From Sitta carolinensis (lineage: Eukaryota; Chordata; Aves; Passeriformes; Sittidae), in the NCBI GenBank assembly GCA_032173965.1, contig CM063287.1, forward strand, positions 4,717,859 to 4,781,858: 64,000 nt of DNA, read 5' to 3'. A program made the position numbers and the translations under genes. The notes under the pieces were generated by a model. It saw nothing but the letters and a program-made list of their open reading frames with translations. It made no database searches and was not told the origin of the DNA. Positions within the stretch are counted from its first letter, which is position 1, and the number at the start of each line of letters is the position of its first letter. This document shows, in pieces, positions 37,058 to 49,087 of this stretch.

Positions 37058-37200
37058 CACAGAATCCCAGAATGGTTTGGTTGGAAGAGATCTTAAAGCT
37101 CATCCAGTCCCAACCCCTGTCATGGGCAGGGACACCTTCCACTGTCCCAGGCTGCTGCAAGCTCTGTCCAGCCTGACCTTGGACACTGCCAGGTATCCAG
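37058..37200 (-). mobile_element. CR1 LINE, 3' part of an interrupted copy
   Basis: CACAGAATCCCAGAATGG, GGTTGGAAGAGATCTTAAAG, CCCTGTCATGGGCAGGGAC and CTTGGACACTGCCAGGTATC are the reverse complement of a CR1 3' end. The element stops at CCAG (37200) and resumes at 37655 beyond an LTR. Confidence 0.93.
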
Positions 37201-37473
37201 ATGATTCCTAAAGTTTTAGCTTTTATATTTTTCATATTCTGTGCTGTTTTAGTGGGTAGCTCTGGGTTTTATATTCAGTACCACTGAGCTCTCTTCACAG
37301 AGTAGGGAGACAAAACAATTCCTTCTACAGCTTGGGACCAAGGACAACGGATACAAATTTCAGACCCAAGAGCATAAACGGTGAAGTGAAGAGAGATAAA
37401 CAGGGAGGATGGAGCTTCATAACCTGAAGCTGTAATTGGACAATTAACTTCAATATACTAGTGGATCAGAACT

Positions 37474-37481
37474 TATAAAAG
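37474..37481 (+). promoter_or_regulatory. TATA box of the 37.2-kb LTR
   Basis: TATAAAAG in the context ACTTATAAAAGTGTGGG, placed 113 bp before the AATAAA signal. This sets LTR orientation as +. Confidence 0.55.
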
Positions 37482-37586
37482 TGTGGGACCTTGTGATGTC
37501 AACCATTTTGTGACCATTTTGGGTTCATCTTGGGTGTAGCCCAGCCAGGCTCTTGTGCAGTCCAAGTGTGCCCATTGAGGCCTTTT

Positions 37587-37592
37587 AATAAA
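37587..37592 (+). terminator. LTR polyadenylation signal
   Basis: AATAAA followed by AACCTGCTTTGTCC and a T/G-rich stretch. It is positioned as a retroviral R polyadenylation signal. Confidence 0.5.
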
Positions 37593-37654
37593 AACCTGCT
37601 TTGTCCTTTAGCTCTGTCCAGTCTCTGTTCCTGGTCAGCCTCCAGAAGGCATCA

Positions 37655-37772
37655 CAGGGGCAGCCCCAGCTGCTCTGGGCACCCTGTGCCAGGGCTGCCC
37701 ACCCTGCCAGGGAACAATTCCTTCCCAGTATCCCATCCAACCCTGCCCTCTGGCAGTGAGAAGACATTATGT
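37655..37772 (-). mobile_element. CR1 LINE, 5' part of the interrupted copy
   Basis: CAGGGGCAGCCCCAGCTGC, GGCACCCTGTGCCAGGGC and CCTGCCAGGGAACAATTCC are the reverse complement of the CR1 segment that normally follows the part at 37058-37200. It completes the copy around the LTR. Confidence 0.92.
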
Positions 37773-40129
37773 TTTCCTAAACTATAGGCTGAGTTACTAT
37801 GATACCATGTAAGTAGAAAAAGTATGGTTTGGACAACATTTTTGGAGTAAGGTATTCCTCTATTTATTTGTCCATCTAAAGGTAATGTGGGGGATTTGAA
37901 TCGTGTGCTAGCAGCAACTATTCTGAATGAAAATGTTTCCCCCATCATCTCATTTGCACACCTTCCCATTGCCTTTTCTTGTCGAGGCTGCAGCCTGAAC
38001 TGGCCAAAGTTTCAGACACATTTTCAGAGGCTCTAACCCATTTTGGCAGCACATGTGACAGTTTTATGGTAGTCCCCAAAGAAATCCCATCTCCTTCCCT
38101 CCAGAGCACCTCTCCTGAAAGTTTTGGCTTCATTCCTCCTGCACAGCTCAGGTGCTGAAGAGGGACAGAGGAAGAGGGATCATAGGTCCCACTTTGCTGT
38201 GGACTTTAGGGGTTACCTGGAATGTGAGGGTTTCAGTAAATAATTCCAGTCACGGACCATCCAGAATTCCAGAGGTTGTTCCAGATTTCTTCCTCTTGTA
38301 CAGAAATGAGGAGCAGAAAGGAAAGATGCCTGAAAAACAGATGAGGAGGGTTATGCAATGTCCAATGGCAACTGTAAAGGAAGATCGTGTCCACATTTTT
38401 GGTTGGTATGGAGCCATGCAAAGTGTGACTCAAGTATTTAATCTGGCTTTTGTAACAGTAAACAATAAATTGATTGGTAAATAGATCAGGTTTTGTTAAA
38501 AATTTGCACTAGAAAATTAAGACCATTTTATAAAGTGCATGTATTTCTCAACTTTCTCAAAACTTAAGTCTTCTATTTTTAATAGACAGGCATTTTCATT
38601 GTTCCCTCCTCCCTTGCAGATTGAATTTTTTATCAGAGAACATGTATTTGAGTGGAATTGGTGTGCTGCTCATGAAGAAAATCTAACCTGAAATAGCTTT
38701 TAGAGAGCTTGAGTAGTATCTTGGAATTGATTGATTTTAATACAAAATTCACAAACCTTTAGATTGCCTTTTTAATATCTCCCTCCCACCCTACACAAGC
38801 TACAAACATCTCCAGACAGTCTGGAATTTTCTTAAATCCCAATGGCAAAATGCATGCTCCACAAAGAAACAATCCATGCCAGCATTCCAATTTTTACTCC
38901 ATATACTTTGGAACACCAGGTTAAGAGGGAAAAAAAAAATCAGGAATCAGAACACTTTTATAAAAAGGTCAGGTCTGTGTTTTTGGCTGAGCTGTGCTGA
39001 AAACCGAATTCTAGAGATGAATCCACAGAAATGGCTCAATCCCTATGACCAGGACTAAAAATAAATCTTTAGGGTATCAGAAAATTTCAGTTGTTTTGTC
39101 ACAACACTTGGAATGAACCATATTTGAAGACTCCACACCGAAGCCGTGTAGGGTTTTACAAACCAAGGACATGTTAAAGACAGCCTGAAAAAATTAGGGA
39201 AATCATATGCTCTCTGGTCTTTACTGTGGGCCAGGATTAAAACATTAATCTCATTCTGGGGTGGCTGCTGGGGTATGAGTCACTTCTACATTTGCTATTT
39301 AGATGGATTCCCCAATGATGTCTGCAACACACCTACATTACCCCCACAGAAGGTAAAAAATTTATTCTTCATAGCTGGCTGTCATCACTGCAATCACAAC
39401 AGGATAGAGATCCATTTCCTTAGTGGAAGAGGTGAGAGAAGGAATGAAATAATATGAATTGATAAAGTAAATTTTGAGGGTGACTTTGGAATACTGGTGG
39501 CTTTGAAAATCTAGAAAACACAAAATAAAATCCCTAGAAAATACACAAACCTAATAAGTACGATATCAACAGTATTTACCAAAGCCAGTACCTCATACAT
39601 GCTGGGTTTTGAAAAACCTCTATTTTCTTGTAAAATCTGTAGGAAACAACTGAGTCAAATTCTCTACAATACTCAAAGTACTTTTGTGTAAAAAACAAAG
39701 ACAGAACAATAAATAAAGAGCAGGACCTTCTGTGAAATATTTGTGCACCTAACTGGAGAAGGATGAAATACTGACAGCTGTGAAATCCAGTACTCTAAAT
39801 GCAGCACCAGCCCCAGAACCTCCCCAGTTCTGCTGGCCAGAAACTGGAAAGAAGCTCTGGGGAGTGATCACTACCTCTTACACTGTTTATTTAAGGCTCT
39901 TCTGAGGATGCAGACTTACAGTTAAAGCCAATACTCCCAGCTCTACATAGCTTGAAAGAAAGGAAAACTCCATTAGCTCTTGTCTCTTCCCTTCTGTGTA
40001 TTTTACATTCACTTTAAAATTAAAAAGGAAAAGAAATATCCAAGACTAGGTGATGCGAATGAAATCCCATCATGTTACAAGTTAACAAGTTTAATTCTTT
40101 TTCAGGCCAATCTGGGCACGTTCTGGGAC
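37773..40129. other. Unique non-coding DNA
   Basis: No repeat or gene recognised. Confidence 0.5.
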
Positions 40130-40252
40130 ATATTTTAGAGCAGAATTACACCAAGGTCGTGGGTTCAGTCCCTGAAATGGCTGTTCACTTAAGAGCTGGA
40201 CTTGATGATCCTTGCAGGTCCTTCTAACTCAGAATATTCTGTGTTTCCATCA
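40130..40252 (+). mobile_element. tRNA-derived SINE with CR1 tail (TguSINE1-like)
   Basis: The head contains TTTTAGAGCAG, then AACACC-like bases and CAAGGTCGTGGGTTCAGTCC, which match the T-arm and Pol III B box of an Ile-tRNA-derived SINE. The body continues TTCACTTAAGAGCTGGACTT, GATGATCCTTGCAGGTCC and AACTCAGAATATTCTGTG, the CR1-derived tail used by the partner LINE for mobilisation. This layout is known for TguSINE1 of passerine birds. The A box is degraded, the B box carries changes, and the terminal repeat reads GTGTTTCCATC, so it is an old inactive copy. Confidence 0.8.
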
Positions 40253-41065
40253 CATTCAAATTTTCCAGGAGTATTTTGTCAGAGACATTTTAATTAAGCT
40301 AGTCAGAATACATGACATACCCTAAAAAATAAGAAAACTTAGGTCTATTCAGCAGCCACAACTTTTCCAACCATTTGCAAGCTCTTTCAACAAGCTCTTT
40401 CTGATTATGGCACAGTGCATGAGGAAACTGCACATTCTTTTGTGTTCCACCTGATGAGCAGGTTTCCCCCACAGATAATGGCTATGAAAACTGTGTTGTC
40501 TTTGGGGGATTTTAAAGGGCCTAGACAAACTGTGTCCTTTCACAAGTGTCAACAGAGCTCCACCCTGCAGTGTGAGTAGGCCAGCAATGCAGGAGGACAA
40601 GACAAACCACTGAAGCACACATTCCAGGTAGCTGAACTATAGAACAATTTCTGTTCATTAATTTGGTTATTTCTGGAAGAAATGAACCACATAAGCAGCA
40701 GGTGCATATGCTAATAGAATGACTTCATGATTTAATTAAGCCATATTTCCCTACAGAGTAATTACATATGTTGTTTACTCAACTTTTTAAAGGCCATTAA
40801 AAAAAACCTGCAATCACATTCGTTCCTGGTTAAAAATAAAAGATGTCAAGAACTTCAAACACACAAAAAAAGTAGCGAACACACTTAGTAGATCCTGCAC
40901 ATACCCAATGAACACTTACTATGCACAGTCCCATATAGGAACTTCTCTAGGACATGGTGTTATCTGAACTCCTATCAAAACCTGTCTGGTCTGATCCCAC
41001 CCAGTGGAATGTGTGAGGAGATATTTTACATTGGCTGCTTTGGCTGTAAGAAAACTAGGAGTTTA
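40253..41065. other. Unique non-coding DNA
   Basis: No feature recognised. Confidence 0.5.
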
Positions 41066-41297
41066 GAGGATTAGATTAAATATTAGGGAAAATCTCTTCA
41101 TGGAAATGGTTGTAAAGAAATGCAACAGGATGCCCAGGGCAGTGGTGGGAGCATTCAGCCATCCCTGGGATTGTTCAGAAAACAAGTGGATGAGGCACCT
41201 GAGGATGTGGTTTAGTGGTGAACAGGATGGTGCTGGGTTGATATTTGGACTGGATGGCACTAAAGGTCTTTCCCAGCCTTAGCATTTCTGTGACTCT
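41066..41297 (+). mobile_element. CR1 LINE, ~230-bp 3' fragment
   Basis: GATTAAATATTAGGGAAAAT, AGGATGCCCAGGGCAGTGG, CCATCCCTGGGATTGTTCAG, GATGTGGTTTAGTGGTGAAC and CATTTCTGTGACTCTG. This is the CR1 variant with GGTTTAGTGGTGGAC in its tail. + strand. Confidence 0.92.
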
Positions 41298-41547
41298 GCT
41301 CTGACTCAGCAGATATTGCAAAGCAACATCTGAAGTAGAGGCTACAGAGCCTAAAGAAGAAGATGAATTTAATGAGATTACAATTTCCCAAGCTTAAGAC
41401 ACAAATGCAGAATTTTCCTCAGAGGACAAGGGTGGTCTCATCCCAGATGAGTCCTGCTGCTGAACAACTGGCCCTGCTTCTGGCCTGGATTCCCCCCAGC
41501 TACAGCTGCAGTTCCCACTATTCAGTTACAGGTACACCCTTTATTCT

Positions 41548-41738
41548 GGAAGAGTGAGGCCCTGGCACAGACTCCCCAAAGAAGCTGTGGCTGCCCCTGG
41601 ATCCCTGGAGGTTTCCAAGGCCAGGCTGGATGGGGCTTGGAGAACCCTGAGCTAGTGGAAGGTGTCCCTGCCCAATGCAGGGGTGGCATTGGATGGGCTT
41701 TAAGGTCCCTCCCAACCCAAACCATTCTGTGATCCTCA
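41548..41738 (+). mobile_element. CR1 LINE, ~190-bp 3' fragment
   Basis: GAGGCCCTGGCACAGACTCC, GAAGCTGTGGCTGCCCCTGG, GGCCAGGCTGGATGGGGC and CCAACCCAAACCATTCTGTG. + strand, 5' truncated, 250 bp from the previous + strand copy of a different subfamily type. Confidence 0.93.
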
Positions 41739-43744
41739 TTTCCTGCTGTGAAAAAAACCCAAAAAACATTACTGTTTGGACAATGCTAAGATTACAGCAC
41801 TGAAAATGATAATGCAGCCAAAAGCCCCTTGTTTCTTTAGTTCCATTCACAGATTTCTATCTGTGCTTTGCCAATTCACTGCAGTGGAAGACAGAGAATT
41901 TCAGGGTGAACAAGTCAATTCACAGGTAGTGGAAGCCCTCAGACCTGCAGGCAACAGCCAAATATGACACTGGCATCTGAAACAGTCACAGGAAAACACA
42001 GCCAAACTCAAACACATTGCCTATGAATTCAAGGCCACTCTCATCCAAACTGTGCCCAGATGGTGCTTCTGAGCTTCCTCCAAAGGATGCAATTCCCTCT
42101 CTGCAGGAGAGACTGCATTAAATTCCACCTGTGAGAAAGAAAGTCTTTAATTCTTAAGGAGAATAACACACACCAAATGATGTTTAACTGAAGGAATTTT
42201 AGGCAGTGTTTCTTAATCCTTATTTGTGCAAAATTATACAAATCCAGATTCCATCACATCTATCTTAAATATGACTCCACTGAAGAGACACATTTCCCAG
42301 AAAATAAGGATGGGAAGACATTCTATATTGCAGGAGAGACTGTCAAATGTGTGTCACATAGCTATCAAATTGAAAAATGGAACATGCAATAAAATCTGAG
42401 GTTGTTTTCAAAAGCTAAAAGCCACATTTTCTCCTGTTTCACTTGTGCAGGCACAACTTCCTTAAAATATTTCAATAAGATATTTATGTTTTTCAAGATG
42501 CTCTCTGTCTATTGCCTGTGTGAGATTTGTTATTTTCTGTCAGTGTAACACTTCTGGAAAAGCTACTTCAGCAACTTTTTCATAAATGAGGAGTTTGTAC
42601 AAATCAAGGTTTGTAAAGAGCATCTAATAAATGCAGCTTACAGGCCAGATGTTGGTCTGCCTGCAATCTTAACAATAAAATAATAAAGAAATAAAATATT
42701 CAGAGCTCATGATTTTTCTTGAAATAGCCAGCAATCAGGGAAACAGAGCACTCAGTAGTTTGGGGGTTTTCCCCTTGAGCAAAAATTTGATTTTAGAAGC
42801 GCATGTATAAATCTAACTTACCGAATGGCTTTCCCAGTCCCTCAAACTAGCAAAATAACCAATAAAAAAGTCTCAAGTGAGAATAATTATTATACCGGCA
42901 GAAATTGGTGCCAATGGGTAATTTTGCAAGAATGAATCAGAGCCATGATGGAGTCTTTGTGTACCTACACAAATGTCAATGCATTTGAAGTATTTTCTTC
43001 ACAGTTTTATTGCACACATTAATGCTGTTTGTGAGTTACTTGCTTGGCATATTTAAATCTTAATCCCAAACACTCGAAATGCAGATGTTAATATCAAAAC
43101 CACTGAAACCACGTGAACTCCCCAGGAGGCTGTCAGTCCAAGGAGTGTATGAATGAACTCCTGGCAGGGAAAATGGCCACTCCGGAAAATACTACTTTTT
43201 AGAAAGGTCTTACAGTCTCAGGATTGTATTCAAAAGTGTAGCTAAACAGAAAATCCACTGCCTAAGGAGAATAACCATGAGCAAATATCTGTGGCCCAAC
43301 AGTGTAAGAGATGCAAGAGTTTTTGAGAAGAGAATTACTTCCAGGTTTATCACATGTTTTATCAGTAAACTTCAAGCAAAATTGTTTGAGCATTATCTCA
43401 TGTTTCTCTTTTTGTCCCTTCTTGTTCTACTTAATATTATATAATATAATATTAATATATTCTTACAGATAGTTCTTCTGTCAGTGCTCCTCAAAATGTC
43501 ACATTTGGACTCAGAAATTGATAGGTTAGAATTTAATAAATTAAAAGGTTCTAATATTCCATAATCAACCCTGACTGTCAGGAGGTGCATTATGTTCATC
43601 GAGAGGAATCCAGGCCCAGTTTGGCCTCTCTGACCACACAGAAGTTCTCAGAAGACACACTCAGCAAGTAGTGATTTGCGCTCACCATCAATTGTTGTTC
43701 TGCCTTAGCTCTACTGCCCAGTCACAGAAATGATCTAATAAGAT
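41739..43744. other. Unique AT-rich non-coding DNA
   Basis: No gene or named repeat. Holds a perfect AT palindrome at 43431-43455. Confidence 0.5.
43431..43455. repeat. Perfect 12-bp-arm AT palindrome
   Basis: TTAATATTATAT, one central A, then ATATAATATTAA. Exact reverse complement arms, cruciform-prone. Confidence 0.92.
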
Positions 43745-43750
43745 AATAAC

Positions 43751-44089
43751 TGTCGCTTGTGAGGATAACACATGACACAGACTCCTCCCATGATTTTTCT
43801 CTAAAGGTTGTGTGAAGAATGATTTTATTTTTAGGGATCATTCTCCCTCATATACCATTTTCCGCAGACCACTGTGATTGGTGAGAGAAAGGCAAACCTC
43901 TCCACCCACATTGTTCAAACTAGAGGGACATCAAAAAAATCCCTCCTTCCAGGAGGAACGTACACATAGATATTGTAACAGAAACTGTTCTGGTGTTTCC
44001 CTATTTTCCCTGAGAAAAGAATTTTAGTAAACCTAAACATCAGAAAACTAGAACTTTAGAAAATCAGAAAAATCTGAAACCAGACTACA
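43751..44089 (-). mobile_element. Solo LTR, 337-bp family, copy B
   Basis: Opens TGTCGCTTGTGAGG and closes CCAGACTACA on the + strand. It is flanked by a perfect 6-bp target-site duplication AATAAC (43745-43750 and 44090-44095), which proves integrase-type insertion and defines the family ends. On the minus strand a CCAAT box (43877-43881) precedes a mutated TATATGA element. AATAAA follows (TTTATT at 43824-43829 on +), the best preserved polyadenylation signal of the family. Aligns end to end with copies A and C. No internal genes. Confidence 0.9.
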
Positions 44090-44095
44090 AATAAC

Positions 44096-46370
44096 AAGAA
44101 CCCTTTTTGCCTTTATCATCTCCAACCCAATTGAGGACAAATCACTCATCCTTGCACAGCCTCATTGTGCTCTGAGAGATGATAAGGGGAAAACAAAGCA
44201 ACAGAGACCTTCAATTCCAGCTGAAATGAGTGTATGCCCATCAGAAAAGGGATCTTGAAATGGGAAACATGCACACTAGAATTCTGCCCTTTGGTTTGCT
44301 TCTTTCATATTTAGCCTTCAGTTCGCAAGGGGATTTAGCCAGATGACATCTGAGAACTTATATGACACTGACTTTTTTCTTCCTAAACAGGAAAAAAAAT
44401 TGTGTAATAAAATTAAGGTTGTAAAATCTGGATTTTGGGCAAATTTTGAGAAGCCAGAGAATATTTTTACTTCATAAAACACTCTCAGTTTCAAATAACT
44501 AAGACACTGAAGAATATGCTAAGGGAAAGTAAAAGGAATTGTAACCTTTATGATGGAAGAATTCCAAGCTTACTATGGCCTTAATATACACTCATGAGAA
44601 GTAAGAAATAATTATAAACTTACTTCAGAACCAAATATAAAAAGAAACACAACACTGCAGAATATCCCTGAAGTTGCTCAGAAAATGCTTCTGTGTTACC
44701 TAATCTCCTGCCTTCATAAGATTAACAGTTCTGCTCCCAGAACAGAAGAGTAACTTGTAAATCTGTTAGAACTCACTGTGCATTTGCTGTAGAAAAACAC
44801 CAAATTCAATTTTTTCCCCCTTTCTCTCCTGGTATTTTGCTTGGAATACATTTCTGGCAAATTTAGTAGCTAATCCTCCTCCTCTTATTTCTTACAAAGT
44901 CATTTAAACATTACAAGTGATATATTATTACACATACTGGTGAAAATACTCAGAATTTGAATGCTATTCTTCTCATTAGAAAATTCACTCTACCCAGATC
45001 AGGGTTTTATGGTCCCTATGTCCGAATTTACAAAGGCAAAAGAAGCCACTAAGGAATGTATGGGCTTGCTGAGGGTAGATTTTTCCTTCATGAGACACAA
45101 TTCCTTCCTCTTGCCTTTTGGATGACATGCACTGCACTGGATATTTGTTTTTGCTGGGTAAAAAATGATATCTTGCAGCATGTTGAGTTTGTTATACCCA
45201 TCTTCTGGATTTTTCTAGCAATCCTATTTTGAGAGTATTATCTGTGTTAAAATAACAGTCAGAATCTATGGGGGAAAGAAGAAAAACCTTTCTAGCAGAA
45301 ATAGATATATTCAAGCTGAAGACCTCTAGTATAACTCAGATTTTTGGAATCAGACAGATACAATTCCATTTATTGAGTGCATTCTTTGTGTTTTGCAGCA
45401 GGATGACATCAAGAACAAAATAAAACTGATTTATAATGCATGTGGAAACTATGTGCATTTAGAAATCTGATTTTATGATATCTGCCCAGGCAGATTTTGG
45501 TACTTCATAACACACCAGAAGGAGCTGATTGTTGTGGTACCTGGCAATATTTGATGATAAACATCTGCTACAGGGACTATGCAACTTCTTTGGGCTGACT
45601 ATTATGTGCACACCCAGTTTTTAAAACTGGAATTAGGAATTTTAAAACTAGAGTGAGGAAAAACTCATCTGAGAATGTTTTGTCCAGAATATGAGTTGCA
45701 AACAAATTATCTGAACAGGCCTTTGAAGTGTGGTCCAGCAGAAACACAATTGGTGACCCCTTTGATTTATTGTGTTACTGTGGGTCACCACATTTAGAGC
45801 AGGCCAGTGGAAACAATTAACAATTAATAATGTTCTTCTGCTGGACAAGCTCCTGCAGGCACAAAGAATGGTTCCAACAGGGAACCCTGAAAGCAAGTCC
45901 TTTCACAAATAGTGTTCAACATACAAATGAAGGCATATGTAGCTTTTTAAGGTTGCTTCATTTTTTAATGCACATTTTAGATAATTGCATTTGGAATCTC
46001 CCTAGGTCTTTCTAAATTTTTTACAATGGAGGTGATGCCACCTGAGAGATGGTTAGTTTGGAATCCAGGGGGAAGTGATCCCTCATTACAAACAACAGTC
46101 CATGCACATCAGTGACTTGTCAGGCTTACCAAACCCAGTCAAGGCTTATATCAGAATTATGTGTACATCTCTAAATCTCTGTGTTGGCCTTGATTAATTT
46201 ATCCATGGTTTCAGTTTTGCAGCTTGAACAGTGATTTCTTAAAGTGTAATCCAGAAATGCCACATGGAACCATTCCAAGCAATCTGTTTTGCTCTCTCAC
46301 CTGATGCTCATTTTGTACCACAGGATTCTGCTTCTGTCAGACAGTTGTGCCCTGAAACTGTAACCCTTAC
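44096..46370. other. Unique AT-rich non-coding DNA
   Basis: No repeat or gene recognised. Confidence 0.5.
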
Positions 46371-46488
46371 CTGCTGCTGAAAATTCACCTTCCACGTACC
46401 TCTGTGCAAAATATAGCCAATGGGTTTGAGTTTTTTGGACCCTGTTACAAACATAAGGGCTCAGGTATTGCACCAGAAACCAAGACAA
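46371..46488 (-). other. Candidate internal exon, minus strand (118 nt)
   Basis: Read on the minus strand, a strong acceptor (CTCTTCCCATTTTAG) is followed by 118 nt and a strong donor (CAGCAG/GTAAGG). One frame is open across the segment (39 codons plus one base), beginning Leu-Ser-Trp-Phe-Leu and ending Glu-Phe-Ser-Ala-Ala. I do not recognise the peptide. It is on the opposite strand from the candidate at 34754-34876, so the two cannot belong to one gene. Chance splice-like pairs of this quality are expected here. Confidence 0.15.
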
Positions 46489-48765
46489 CTAAAATGGGAA
46501 GAGACTTTTTGCAAAAGAGACGAAAGAGAAGCAAGGAAAAAGGCAAACCAAAGGACCTGATTCTATGTTAAAGATTTATTCAGCCACATACAGCAGCAAC
46601 ACACAGAACTTTAAATATTTGAGTTGTCAAAATTAAGTCGGGACGTTAAGTCATTTGCTGGTCAGGAAGCTAAATAAAACAGATGCACTATTTAAAAACA
46701 GATTTGTTTTCTAAGGCCTTCCTGTGAAATATTCTAGATCAAGAGTCCATAGAAGAAGCATTGATTTCCTATCAATGAAAAGCAAATGGGAAAACATGCA
46801 GCGAGGTGAAAGGGATCATCCAAATGATTCATGAGTTATGCAGTGATTTTGTTTATTTATCTACTGCTTCACAGCTTTTTTCTGGAATGTCTTTGTTCCA
46901 AGTACTTCCTGCAGACCACCCAACTGGTGTGGACATCATGAAAAATAATTCCAGCCTAAATCACTGCTAAACTGGCAGCAGTCACACCTGAGAACAGAAA
47001 CCATTATTGTGTCATCAACAAGCTTTCCCCACTACATTAATATCCCTTTTAGGTTTTTCTACCCTGCTTCCACAGAGGAGACACTTCCCATTCCAGCAGA
47101 CCAGGGCTCATGGTGCTCACCCTCTGAAAATCCCATTATAAAAGCATTAAGTCTGCAACACAGAGCAATAAAATCAGGGGAGAGCTCAGTTCCTGCAGAA
47201 ATGGGCCACATCAGCTCCTGCACTTACCCAGCAAAACAGATTTGGGCTGCTGGATTATGCTGAGGTGCTGGGAAATGTGGATAGGTGAGGATGGATTGAG
47301 GAGCCCAGAGCATGGATTGTTCATTCATTTGCTACTATGAGGTGTCAGATGGATGAATAAAGCAGGATAATCTGGGATCTATTTAAAATTAAAAAAATAA
47401 AGCTTGTTTTTGGGCATATCTAAATTACGTGTATGGTGAGACAATGCTTAGCCCTCTTATTTCACTGAAGATTAGGCTTTTTGCTTCTGATTTTCCCATT
47501 TCTACTACTGCCCTGCCCACCCTTTATTAATTTCCCTAAAAGCATATCCACAACAAAGCACACAACTGCCAGCACAGGTTTTGAGGAAGCTGAGAGGAAC
47601 CTCACTGCACACTGACTCTTCAGATGCTGACTGACCTGTTTGAAAAACTGCATTGCTCTGGAAAACACAAACCCCAACATCTTTAATCAAAATTCTGCCT
47701 TCCCTGGCCTGCTTGCTGAGGCCAGCAGCCTGTGGCTGTGTTTGCAGAAAACTTCTGAGAACAGCTGATCAGTAACCTGGACTGTAATTGTCCCAGTCTG
47801 AATTTCTCCAGCTTTCAGGGTAATAGTTAGTGAAGTTGGAAAAATATGCTTTGTAAACAAACCCTACAAAGAAGGTAGTCCTCCCTTCAGTCACTGAATT
47901 GGTTTTAATCTATGTTTTAATCTTAATAAATCACCAAAGACATCAGAAAGGGATTGTCAAGGCTACACATCTGTCCCTGCTGTGTGCAAGGACTGTTCAA
48001 TTCCAAATGAAACAAACGGTCTGAAGCTGATTCATTGAAGCAGCAATAGTTGGGGCACAAAGAACTGCTGGAACTCATCACCAATGTCCTCAGAGGGCCT
48101 CCAGCAGGTCACTGGAAAACCTCAGCTCAAGAAACAGAGAAAGAAAGATCCTGGCTTCTGAGCACAGGAGGTCAGGAAGAACAGGTACCAAATCAACCTA
48201 TGTTACAAAACCAAGTGGCATCTAAGTATCAAAGTTCTACTGAAATAATCTTGACCCACCACTGCTTTTCATGTGCATGAAAAAATCCACGATTGGCATT
48301 TTCCAACTGTCAATATTTTCACTTAAGTAATGCTTTTAAAATATGCCCTAACTTTAGAAAATAATAAACTAGGAAAATTTTAAAAATGTAGAGTTTGTGG
48401 ATTGATTTGTACTTGTCACCTTAACTGATGGAAATTACAGACCCATGGTTTTCTAAGGGAAAGTTACACCCCTCTCTCAGAGTACATTTCATCCTTAGGC
48501 TGCAGAGGGGTTTGGGTAAGGGGTTATGTGGGCCTTCCCACAAAGGGAAGCTGCTGTCCATGGCTGGACACAGGATTGCTGTGAGCTGCCCCTCCTGCCT
48601 TGTCCTGCCAGCACACAGCCCCCTCAGCCAGAACCCACCTGCAGCTGCCTGTCCCTGCCCTGGCACAGGTGCCTGTCCCTGCTCCCGCCAGCCTCTGGAC
48701 TTCCCACAAAGCTGGAGACAGCCGGAGAGGAACTTTCCACATGAGCGAGCAGGAAAAGCTTGGAG
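46489..48765. other. Unique non-coding DNA, GC-richer at the right end
   Basis: No repeat recognised to about 48480. The part 48480-48760 is CCTG/CCTGCC-rich and could be unrecognised repeat sequence abutting the next CR1. Confidence 0.45.
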
Positions 48766-48988
48766 GTGGGCAGATTTAGATGAGATATTAGGGAGAAACT
48801 TCTCCCTGTGAGGCTTGGGTGGCCCTGGCACAGGGTGCCCAGAGCAGCTGGGGCTGCCCCTGGATCCCTGGCAGTGCCCAAGGCCAGGCTGGACTGTGGG
48901 GCTTGGAGCAGCCTGGGACGGTGGGAGGGGTCCCTGCACATGGCAGGGGTGGAATGGGATGGGTTTAAAGATCCTTCCCAGAGCGAAT
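48766..48988 (+). mobile_element. CR1 LINE, ~220-bp 3' fragment
   Basis: GATGAGATATTAGGGAGAAA, GCCCAGAGCAGCTGGGGCTG, CAAGGCCAGGCTGGACTGTG and GCACATGGCAGGGGTGGAAT. Same subfamily as 11441 and 51070. The terminal ATTCTGTG repeat is lost. Confidence 0.93.
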
Positions 48989-49087
48989 GCATGAGTGCAG
49001 GTATCCATTAACTGTGAACTGCTGTGGCTTCACTTAAGGTTTCCCAACAGGCCAGTAACTCCAGTCACTTGTAAAACACCAAGAGGA

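Larger units (their letters stand above)
37201..37654 (+). mobile_element. Solo LTR (~454 bp) inserted in a CR1
   Basis: Sequence of LTR type that splits a CR1. On the + strand TATAAAAG lies at 37474-37481 and AATAAA at 37587-37592, about 110 bp apart. The remaining ~60 bp would be U5, ending GGCATCA. CR1 sequence runs up to CCAG on the left and resumes (A)CAGGGGCAGCC on the right, so a short duplication of CAG or four bases is likely. Exact ends are uncertain because the left edge reads ATGATTCC rather than TGT. No internal genes. A 4-bp duplication would fit a class I (ERV1-like) element, but this is inference. Confidence 0.8.

Noticed and set aside
48421..49008. 195-codon minus-strand open frame
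   Set aside because: It is antisense to a + strand CR1 and its GC-rich flank. Similar antisense frames recur at 11472-11853 and 51032-51277 because they share the same CR1 sequence.
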